From: Mastigias papua
Taxonomy: Eukaryota; Cnidaria; Scyphozoa; Rhizostomeae; Mastigiidae
Reading direction: 5' to 3'
Assembly: GCA_964019165.1 (NCBI GenBank)
Contig: OZ025273.1
Span: 2,810,501 to 2,874,500 of the forward strand
DNA length: 64,000 nt
Each line of letters begins with the position of its first letter. Position 1 is the stretch's first letter. Shown one piece after another: positions 47,101-59,100 of this stretch. The notes under the pieces were generated by a model that was not told where the DNA came from, ran no database searches, and saw only the letters and a program-made list of their open reading frames with translations. A program made the translations under genes and the position numbers.

Positions 47101-50100
47101 CTATAGAAGCATGCACAGACGATCTTGGTGATCGCAAAGATCAGAATCACTGGATTACAACAAGGCTCTACCCCAGCGATCTGATCTTTGCGATCGCTAG
47201 GATCGTTCATAGCGATTTAAACGATTAGATGGAAGCCAGGCTTTAAAGTACAGAAATTCTTTCATCGAGCGACTTCCTAGTAACTCAAAATAAAAATGAC
47301 AAGAACAGGACCCAAACACACGCAATTAAGCCTACACTATAGCAGTTATCCAAACACAACTCAGATCTACATTTAGTTGTATAATTCAGTGAAATTACAG
47401 AGCAAGTGCAGATTCATATTTGCCATAATGTAAGAAACAAAGAAGCAGGATAAGAAAAAGAGAGAAATCTAACATTCGCAATTCTCTAAAATAGGCATTT
47501 AAAAATAGGCCAATATGTGAAAGGCAGAACTGGATTCTAAGTAGTATAATAAAAATCCAAATAACGGAAGCGAGCAGCTGTCAGCTTGTATTTCACTTTC
47601 TCCCTCATCTATTCCTTCCTGTCTCTTGGTTCCCTACTAACAATGTTCAACAATATACAGGGTTCATGCAGTTTTTTTGCAAAGCAGTTCTCTGAGTTCT
47701 ACATACGAAAACCCCATATTATGGGATTACGAAATCCCTACTTAAGAAAAACGATAACTGTGCAAAAGAGGATTACAGGCCCATAACGGACCTACTGCCT
47801 GTATATCCAAAATCTACGACACCGACAGAATATATTCACGTCAAATTCTTCATTATAAGGAAAATACCAGTCTTTCTGTGTACCTTACAGGCAATTACAT
47901 CCAACTATGGGCTCTTTTCATTTACAAAGAAATGTGGAATTTCCTTAGATATGACAGGATTTGCAGGCGCAATTCTGACGAACCTGTCGACAGTTTTTGA
48001 TTGCCACAATCGCGAATTACTCACAGCAAAATTCGAAGCTTATGGCTTCAATCGATCCGCCTCGAACTGGTTCATGACCATCTGTCGAATATGAAGCAGC
48101 GAGGTACAGCCAATGGGTTATACAGCTCTGGGCAGAGAGCAACCAAGGAAGTTTCGCAAGGCTCCGTTTTGGGGCCTATTTAATGTATTTATAAGCGACT
48201 ATTTCTTTTTCCAGGAAGAGACTGAAGTTTGCAGTGAAGCAGATTACATAGCTATATCTGCATGCGGTTACAAAACAAGAAACAGTACTTCTAGCCTTCC
48301 CGTAGAAGCTCAAAAGATCTCTTCTTCTGGAATAACTTAAACGATATTTGATATTTGATATTTGATTTGTTTAGGGAGGGTTGCCCTTCAACGGAAGTTG
48401 TTTTTCAAGGGGCCCTCCAAAAATGAAAAGATGAGAACAAAAACGAGAAGACAAAAATGCGCTACTTTCTTTCCTCTTTCATCAAATAAATATCCATGAC
48501 AAGGTTAGCCAATAGGAAAAAAAACAAAATTTCAGAGGGAGCGCTGAAAGTCGCATACAGAGATAGTCATTCACACTGTGAAGGAGTACCTAAGGAAACC
48601 AACACAGTATCTATTCACAACAAAAATCTACAGCTGCTTGCCACTGAAATTTATAAATCTCACAGGAATCTCAATCAAATTTTCATGAATTATTTCATGC
48701 ACTCTTTGCAATGGTAGAAACCATTTCAGCCCCACAGTTATACACAACAGGGCTGGTATTGAAAATACACATTTTCATTGTTCCAAGATGCGGCATGCAG
48801 GGTCGTCTTTCACAAAGAATCCTAGACACTACAGAGTTTTATGAGTAACGATAAAGGGTATTATCTCTCAAAGTCCAGTTTGCAACCCGCTGGCAGGAAC
48901 TATACAATCACTCATCAATTTACTCTTGAAAAAGTGAAAATAAACAAACCCCCAAACTGCTTGTAATAAGCAAGGGGGCGAGATCACTCTACTTTTCTAA
49001 TAAAAGATGAATACAAACAACAACAACAACCAACAATGACTGGAGCGCAACTTACTTGAGATTACTGTCACTGATCCCAAGGACAACTTTCAAATCAGCG
49101 ATGTTCATTTCAGCAGTAAGCTCACCGGTTCGGTCCCCAACCTATAAAAGAACACAGAAAATAAGCTGCCTTAAAACAACCACTATCGCATTCAACGATA
49201 AGATCAGTTGCAACTCAAACTAGCCGAATCCAAAATCATCTTCACATGATCATGGCCGGGTGTAGCGAAGTAGACATGCTATACTTACAAGATTTCGAAA
49301 AAGCAAAAATTTTTGAGAGTGCAATGTTTAATAAAAAGAAGCTTTTAATACTTTCAAAATGACTCTGTTTCTGAATTAAAAGCTCCGTTTCTTGGAGCTC
49401 AAAGGGCCAAACCAAAGCTGGCTGCTTTCAGCTTGCCTTACATCAATACAGAACCTACAGACTTTATGGGGACAATCTACAAAATTCAAAGCAAACTTTA
49501 TTTGTGCAAGTTGGATTTTTATAGTAGCTGCAGGGGAAGTGGATCTTTTATAGAATGTAATCACATTATAGCTAACGTGTCTTTAAATTCTAAAGGTAAA
49601 GGTGAGTCCCGTGTACGATTTCGTACGTTGGGGGTGTGCCCGTTAGAGGGACACTTATCCTGAGCCGCCGGCATAGTGAGGTAGGGTGGCCAGTTCCTTT
49701 CCTCGCCGCCTTTAACTTCCCCAGTGTTGCCACCAGGTACCCATTTGCTGCTGGGTGAACAGCGAGCGAGCATCCCAACTATGATCCGAGGGGTCGGCTC
49801 GAACCATCGATGTTTCGCACGGCGGTCAAGTGCTCTAACCACTTGGCCACTCGCCCGTCTTTAAATTCTAGTTGGCTTAAATTAGCACTATAGCTAAACA
49901 ACCGCCAACTGTAAACAAAGAAATTAATACTATTTTTCATTACATAAGTTTTTAGTGGAAAGTAATTCTTGCTAAGAGAACAATTATAAATCGAAAAGTA
50001 AAATAAGAAATACAATTGCCACAATTCCGAGACACAAGGCATTAATCAAAAAAGTATTTGCATTAACAAGATGTTTGAAAGCTACTGGAAATAGGTGTAA

Positions 50101-53100
50101 GACATTTTTCACAATAGTGCGATATAATCTTTGGTGCCTATATGCAGGCAATGAACAAATTCCTTCAGTTGTGTAGAAAAATGTAGGTATTCACTGTATG
50201 TATGTAGGTGTGTACAAGTATTAAATGGACTTGGAAATAGGTGGGAGAAATTTCTCTCAATATTAGGGCATCAATTACCGTTCCTGTTTGTACGCGATGA
50301 ACAAATTCGTTCGGTTGTATAGAAATTGCAGGCATTCACTGCATGTATGTAGGTTTTGCTACTAACACCAGTTAAAAAACCAACACAACATTTGCAATAT
50401 AACGTACTTTTCATAGCCAGAAAAGACACAGGGTCACAGAGTTCTGCCGTATTTCTCCGCCTATAAGCCCCCCGCAGATAGGCCCGTCCTTTCCTTAACG
50501 CACACTATACTACGCATACCGTAAATCCTCGAATTAGCCCCCCTCGAATAAGCCCCATGCTAGAACTTCAAATTGTTAATAAGCCCCCCTCGAATAAGCC
50601 CCCACCCCAGGTGATGATCAAGACTGTAATAAAGACTAATGCTTAAATATAGACTGTTCTTGTAATAGTATGGACAAAAGGAGCGTTGGCAATGAGCTTT
50701 TTATACGACACTTGTCAAATAATTTTATAAGCCCCCCCCCTCGAACAAGCCCCCCTCGAATAAGCCCTCACCCAAAAAGCAGCAAAAATAAATAAGCCCC
50801 CTGGGGGCTAATTCGAGGATTTACGGTATAAGTCCCCCGCAGATAGGCCCACCCGGAGTACTTCTCAGATAGAAAGAAATAGTAAACACATGAATAGTTG
50901 TGTGCCTTTATTCTAGTTTATAGATACAGATTTTCAGTCTTTCCTATAATAATTCTAAAGTTCTTTTCATGTAGTTCTGCACTATAGAGTTTATAGGTCC
51001 AAGGTATCTCAATCCCTCCACCTGGAACCAACATTAAGACAGGAAGCTGTGACAGTCAAAGGAACACTGACAATGAAAACAGTGACGACGGTGATGCATG
51101 TGCACTTTTCTTACATAAATTTATCTTTAGTTATTATCTAGATTGTTGTTAAGGTCATAAAATGATTTAATACTATTCTTGTTTTTCTGGGCAAGTGAAT
51201 TTAAATTTTTCTATTTTTTTATCATTGAACTTTTTTGCACCACGTATTAGTCCCCCCCGCACATAAGCTCCCCAGCAGATAGGCCCACCAAAAAACCTTA
51301 CGAACACAAATAAGCCCCGGACTTATCGGCGGAGAAATACACGGAATACAACAGGTTATATTACTTATTAAACAAAAGAACACAATATTTACAGCAATAT
51401 TTACAGGAAAAAAGTACCAAAGGTGTGTCTCAAGATAGATGCCAAAGCGTCCCATGGAAAAAAGTATGTAAATGTGAATTGATCAATAATTTGATTTGAT
51501 TTGATTTGATTTGAAAGATTTAGTAATTCCTACAGACCATTCTCCGTCTAGCCTGAGACAGACCCTTAAATGCAGAAGGTGTACGCAAATGCGGATTGGG
51601 CTTGGAAATCCTTGGGAGAAATTTCTCTCAATAGTTGAGTATCAGTTCCCATGCCTATATGCAAACAATAAGCAAATTAATTCGGTTGTACGCACTAGAA
51701 ATTGTAGGTTTGTTTGTTTCACTGAGCGTTTGTAAAGTGTGAGCAAGTAGGAATGGACTGATGGCATTGATGTGCCTACATCACCGAGAAAATAGGAACG
51801 AGGTTTATTCAAAACGTGGTCTTGTGTAAACAAAAAGAGTTCATTTTCACACTTGGAATCTTTAAATAAACAAAGGTGAATAGGTGCCCACTGGCCAATC
51901 ACAGGGCCAAATGATAGCAGTATTCATCATATCACATGATGGCCCCATTACATGCCAAAATACCGACCTATCTACAACTAGGGGGCAATTGTCCCCTGGC
52001 TCACTAAAAACCGCAACTGTGTGTAGCTGTTCCAAAGAAAACGAGCAATTACAAAATAGGTGTAATCTGTTTTGATAGAATAGAGAGAGCAACTAATTAA
52101 AACGAGCGGTGCAGAAGAGCCAGTGAAAATCAGTTCATTCAGAGTACATAGTAGACACAACAGAAACATCAGAGTTATAGATTCCCACGAATTCTGTAAC
52201 TGAGTAATAAGAACTGTTTAAAGCCCTGTGTTTGCTTGAAAGTAACTGAACGGTTCCATGTAGATAAACCAATCCGATTACAATGATCCCCTATATAGAG
52301 ACAACTTAAAGGCCTGGTTGACAAGGAGGCGACCACGTGGCCTGAATAAAATAAACTTTTAAATGAATTCTAAATGGATATTAAATTCAATGGCAAAAAA
52401 GAACAGATGCTTCTGAATTATGCTGACAAATGGAAAATGTACTACTTGGTAACAGACATAAAGGCCTCGTTTCACTGAATTATGCACCTTGCAAATAAGA
52501 ACCTCTTTCAGTTTGATGAAATAAACTTTATTACAAGATGAAAAAGTTGATTTTCTAAGCTCAAGACTTCCAAGGTAAGGCAGATCACTTGATAGAGTTT
52601 TTTGAGTTTTGCATTTTCAGGACTTCAGATATATCAACAGAAGATAATATTGACAAAATTCTACCAGTAAAAGCTCCAACAACCTTTATCAAAACCATGA
52701 GGATTCGTAGTTTTTGGCTTCATAATGATATAATGAAATGCACGATTAAATAAGAGCCTTGTACCCTAACAACAGTCTAAGCAATTTCTAAATAAGAGCC
52801 TATTTCAGGCAGGCCTCCAACAACGTAATGTTTCATATGCAGGGATTTACAGTACCCTTAAATTGCTATTACGTTAAGTAATGTCTCTGGAAATCTTAGA
52901 CCAAAAGTAATAAATACGGACCATTCTCGCAAGATTGCAAATACTTTATTTGAATATTACTCTATGGACAGCATTTGTGGAAAATATTCCTCGCATTTCC
53001 CTGATAGGTGCACAGTCGATAGGAAACTTGTTTGCATGTAGGCTATTATTTTTGTAGGTTCTTAAAGGCTGGATTTCACCGTATCTCATACAAGAAGAGA

Positions 53101-56100
53101 AGTTGCCGAAAAAAGATGATATCTGACTTACTACAGGATGTCCATTCAGCAACAAAAACTATATATATTTATTTACCTTGAGTCGTAAATTTTCACAAAC
53201 CAGCTACAACGCATAAACGCATTCAGTCACTTTCCGTTTCGTACAAGGTTAATAGCTACCCTCGACTATGATCTTGCTGCTAATGATCTTGGACCTCAAG
53301 TTTACTTGACTACTTGTTTGCTAATTTTTAACTAAGTATTCGAACAACTAATAGACTTATACCAATGTACCTTCAACTGACAACGATCTGAAATCGGCTG
53401 CAGTACTTCAAAGATATTGTAAACCTAACTGGGATTCATTTGTGAACATATCGCCGACAAGTTACGGGTCTAATCCAACAAGAGATTTGAAAACTAATAT
53501 CTTATATAAAAAAGGGAATAAACATTTTCCCGTTTTTGCACCTCAGGTCTATGATCAGAGGATGCCTAAATTGCACAAGAATCGTGAACGCGTGGCTCAA
53601 TACCAACATAACAGTAAAGAGTTTAAAGTGATTCAACTGGAAGGAGGGACTTTGCATATCTCAAAACAAACCAATAGTTCGGGAAATTATACCACAATTC
53701 TTATTGATATGCTTCTCCAATTCAACGTGCAATCAACTTACAACCAATTCCAAGCTTTGGGTGCAATATCAAGTTCAGAAATTTGGACTTATAAAGAAAA
53801 GCGTATATTGTGACTATTGACAAGTTTGTGTTTCTTTCATGTAGTTATAAGTATTGCACAAGAAAGTTGTGGTATTGAGAAAAATTTCGAATTCCCTGTG
53901 TTTTTAACTTTGCAAGTACCAGAAGACCAGAGGCAAGTTTCATCATTTTATGCTAAAGAGCAACTGGGAAAAGACCAACTGACAAAGAGACACTTTTCAG
54001 AGCAACTCCTTAGAACCTGCAGAAGTTACTCAAAACCCGACCATTAATAAGTCCTTCTAAGAACCAATTGAGTGTAAATTGCCTGGATGTAGGAGTGGTC
54101 AAAAAAATTTCTTTTCCGAACAAATATAGCAAGCAAACTTGTACTTACCTCTTTAGAAACGATCAAATGCTTCTCAGCATAGCCAAGGGCAATATCGTGC
54201 CTATTCAAAGCCGTGTATGCATTCCCCAGACTCCAATATGCTCTACCTTCACCAACCCTGAAAATAAGATCACACTGTGGATGGGAAAAAGTCAAAATCA
54301 CCAATTGTCCAGTTGAACGTAATCCAATGAGGTCCTACGGCAAAGTACACCTGCAGTAAGTAGTAGTGAAGCACATATGAGTTTCACAGTAGATAAAGAA
54401 GACGGAAAAATCCCCCGACAAATCATGAAAACATATATTCTGACGATCAAAGGCTGTTAGGAGGACAAAAGATAAGTTTTCTCCTCAGCATGAGCTAGGC
54501 AATCAGATGCTAAACCTTTTAGGAGACAACAGAACAGTCAACGAGAACCCAAAAATATTTCTTGCTTGATTCAAAACTAACAGGTAGAAAATTCCACTTT
54601 TGGATGAAAAACACGATATTTATTTAATAAAAAGCAGTAGACAAAGAATGAGAGCATAAATAGACAGCGACCATGACTTATGGAAGACCATAAACCATGA
54701 CGAGTGTTTTGGGAACTTGCTCGGAGGAAAACAGCAATTGAATACACTCCTTGCCGTACATGAACTTGCTACCAATGGTCCTGGGAATACAAAATAAGAA
54801 AACTTGGAAATGCAACACTGTAAAAACACGCACAACTAAAGTCTCAACTAAAGTCTTGGAATAACCAATGCTAAAAGTCAATACCTGTCACCGAGTTCTT
54901 TTGCAATGGACAGATGCCGTAGATGAAACTGCGTGGCTTTATTGAATGCTTTTAGTAAAGTGTAGGTGTTGCCTAAACTATAGCACGCCTGTGAGAAACG
55001 AGGAAAAAGAAATATATGACAAATTCATGCTCTTTGACAACGTATGGCAGTTTACATTTCATTAATATCTTCAGTTTGAAAAAGAAGACAAATTCAACTT
55101 CAAGGCTCGTATCTCGTATAGACGGCTGGTACTTGGAATAAGAAGCTGCTATTAAAAGTAATTCTGCAAATAGATAGAAATGGGTTTTGAAATGCATAGC
55201 ACGGAAATTTATTGCTGGCTGTATGGCTGTTGCAGAAATATTAAGAAAGATGTACTAATATAAAGAAATATCAAGAAAGCAGAAATATTAAGAAAGCTGA
55301 CAAAACAAAAAGCATTAAAGGGAAATACAAACTGAATAATAGAAAGAATAGCAAAAAACATATCCGTTAAGCAATATGCAATTTGACTTAATGAACAAAC
55401 GTAGATTAAGTAATACTAGACACAAAAGTATCAACCGACCTAACTTAATAAGAAAACTAAACACCCCTCGAAAGAAATTAAAAATGGACTAAATATTATA
55501 TACCTGAGCTTCAATTGCTTTATCTCCAAGATCCTCTGCGATCTGCAGCGTCTTTCTGCAATGTCATGGAGAACTTAATTAGCCAAGATCAGGGACGCCC
55601 AGGACCTCAGAAGGGTCCCCAAAAGTTATGACATAATTCTTTAGTGAAAGTAATGACTCGAACATTTTACATTGACATAAATATGGGCCCTGTTTCTTTC
55701 TTTTGCCCTGGGCCCTACAACAGCTCCCAGTGGGCCTGGCTAAGACCACTATTATCAACGTGCATATATTAGTACACACACACACTCACAGACACACAAT
55801 GAACATTGGAACACGCGCAGGTGCAATACCTTGAATCCAAATTGAACACCACCAGTTTAGCTATATTTTCCTAGAAAAGTTTCTGTGGTAAGCACTACCA
55901 AAGAGTAGAGCTGTTAAGAAACAACCAATGCCTAGAATCATGACAGTTTCGCAAAAGTTCAAAGCAAATCTGCCGATAGTTTACAGTCTTTTCGGTAAGA
56001 ATGTATATTGACTGTAAAGATCAATGACTCACATCAATGACACAACACTAACCTCTATAGAAACCAAAAAGCTCGCACAACTGGTTATGAAAAAGCTACA

Positions 56101-59100
56101 AATGAGAATCCATGAAGTGAGTGGTAACCCTTTAAATACCAATTATGCTCCCATTAGCCATTGACGCAGAATCAATGGAATTGAAACTCTAGACCAACTG
56201 AAATTTGATAGCACAGAAACAAAACTACCTCAATTCATGAAATTTTCGCGCATTCAATTTTCGCGCACACAATACGAAAACAATATAAGACACTTCATAT
56301 ACAACTCTATATATATTTTTCACATCTGTCACGTTCGTTCTACGATAAGATAAGATAAACTAGTGATGACGCAGATAATATTAAACGGACAATGCCACGA
56401 AAAAACTAAAAAATTGATTTGTATGTAGATACTCTTGTTTTTCCATGTTTGCAATTGTGCCCAATCTAATTTCCGCGCACCTCCTGACAGGAAATATTTC
56501 GCGCATATCAAATTTTCGCGCAGCAATGGATAGGGTCTTACTAATTGTTAAAAATGGTAGAAAAGTTTCATTCTCTTATATATTTAACTACATATTTAAC
56601 AATAATTTGCTCTATTATTCATGTAATTAGTTATTCGTGTATTCATGATATAACAGGGCAGTTTTGTTAAATAAATTTTTGCAGTAAACTTTACTCCCCC
56701 ATAAATAATATTAAATCAAAGTAATCAAATCAATCAAACTAATCAATCAACCAATCAACCAATCAATCAATCAATAAAGGATCCTTAGAATGATCATAGG
56801 CCAAGCATTAATCAGACAATCCATCTTGATCGAACCACCATGGTAACGAAAATCTTCAATAAGAAGGCCATGAGAGCCTCTGGGATAAGCTTAGTCAGAG
56901 TATTGAAACCTCTATCTAGACTATGAGCATATAAGAGATTTAAGCTCACCTATTTTGCCTTAGGTCCGCGGTGGTTACTGTGTGAATTCTACCTCACGAG
57001 CCGAAATTCAAGATCTCAAACCAACTTGGCATTTTTTTACTCATTGCATTTTGCTCGCTGTATGCGGCGGTCTGCGCGTTTGCTCACGATTGCAACCATG
57101 CTCACGATTGCAACCATACTGTGCTGCACAATACACAAGCAATGCCAGAAATATTTGAAAAGTGTACTACTTTATAGTCAATCGGAATAGCACTGAGGAG
57201 GCGTTTATATGAGACATCTCAGCCATAACTGAGCTTAATACGGACTCATTTGCAGCCAAGGGGCAAATCTGTACTACACAGCTTTTACAACAAAGCGGCG
57301 TATAAGAAAGTAGTACTCGGACTGCTCGAAAAGCTAAGAAAGTTCAGTACTGAAATTTTGAGACCCGAAAAAGTGATCAAGTCAAGCACCTCTAAAATTC
57401 CACTATTCATGCAAGACTATCACCTCTTCTACGTAATATGCATAAATTTCTTGTGGTAACATATGCAGTAGAGTGTTTTGTTTGTGTATTGCCTGTCTGT
57501 CTGTGTAACAATTTAATGTTCAGCAAACTCGACTATCCTTGCTATGAAAGCCTTATGAAAGTTTTAGAGCCGAATCATGTAAAAGCTAAGAAGGTTTCAG
57601 TACTGGGCAAAAAAATTTTAATATAAAAAACAACGTGTATCAGAGTACCTTTGACAAGATATTCAAGAATGCTGAATAAGTGCCAATCTCAAGATTTCCC
57701 CTCTCAGAGTGGTTACCAGTTCCAAGTGATATTGTCTAGGCTAATGGTGAATCTTCATGCAAGAAAGCGCAAAGCAAAAGAAGTGCTAGAGTCAAAAATC
57801 TATCTGAGATGAACTCACAATGAGCTGATATTCCTCAACTTCAAAGCAGCAAAGAGAGACAGAGAGAGGGCTTCACTATTTACCAACAGTGAAGTTTAAT
57901 TTGAAATTATTTATAGAAAACAACTATAAATTAAAAATCAATAGAACGCATTTCCAATGGTTTCAAACAGAGCTCTAATCTCCCTTTTCGAGCAAATTCT
58001 CACAACTCAAAGCCTCCTTTTCCTAATAAATAGCGATTTTCCTTCCATCTAGTCACCCATCTACAAGCGGGACTACTGTTTTGGTTGATAGACAACATTT
58101 CTACAAAAGAGATACATGTCCAAGTGTCTGCATTTTCCGTTTGAAAGGCAAATGTTCTCAACATAAATCTGCCCCTATTTCTAAACTATGGTATGAAATT
58201 TCGAAGGCATTTAGGGACCAATGCTAGTACGCTATAAAACACGTTCATTTATGGAATTTCACAGCCATTGGCACACAGCAAGAATACAGGCCTGACTCCC
58301 TTAAAACTTATTTAAGCTTTGCAAAATCAATTAAAACTGACATGTACAGTTGTAACCGTGGGAAGCAGAAAGAAATAAATGAAGTAAATAATTAAACTTC
58401 ACAAATCCAAAGAACAAAGAACAATATAAGGGAGATGTCAGATAATAAAAGTCACTAGAGAGGCCAACAGTGGTGTAGCCTACAGAGATTGAGGCTTGCG
58501 CAACTCCTAAGGGCCACCTAGCGTTTCAGGCCCTAAAAAGACTGCGCAGGTCTAAATGTAAAGGTCTTTTGTACTGTAATTATTGGTATGAAAAGACATT
58601 CCCACTATATATTAAAAATCCTCATTATTTTGACTCTAGACATATGGGGAACATCTTAAGCTTGAAAAGGGCCCCTAAGCAAAGTACTCCTAAGGAGCCT
58701 AGGCCATTCTATCATGCTACTTTTTACTTTTTTTGTAGATATAAGAATATACATGAAAAATTTACAAAGTAGCAATTTACTCTACAACACTACAAAGACA
58801 ATACCAGGTGGTGCAAAGTATCATGACTACCCCCTTCCCTTTAAGATACTTCTCTGGTCGAAAAACTAAATTCCACATTTTGTTACTTTTATGGATTGTC
58901 CACAAGAGGCGCACCTTAACAAGAATCTAAATACAACAAGTAAAACGAGAACAGAATAACGGGAGAGGAGAATTGCAAAGGTTATGTTACTGAGTCAGTC
59001 AAACGGTTGGGGGCAAGAGAGAAACATAAGGGTAGCGACTAAAGACCAACTGGAGACAAAAACTAACTATAAAATACAGGAGGTAAAAGGACAATAGAAG

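Noticed and set aside
51489..51515. (TTTGA)n as a possible LINE tail
   Set aside because: The 3' block seen in the other L2-like copies is absent beside it; simple repeat only.
56240..56525. Recurring TTTCGCGCA words
   Set aside because: Direct rather than inverted, with no clear boundaries or target duplication; not called as an element.
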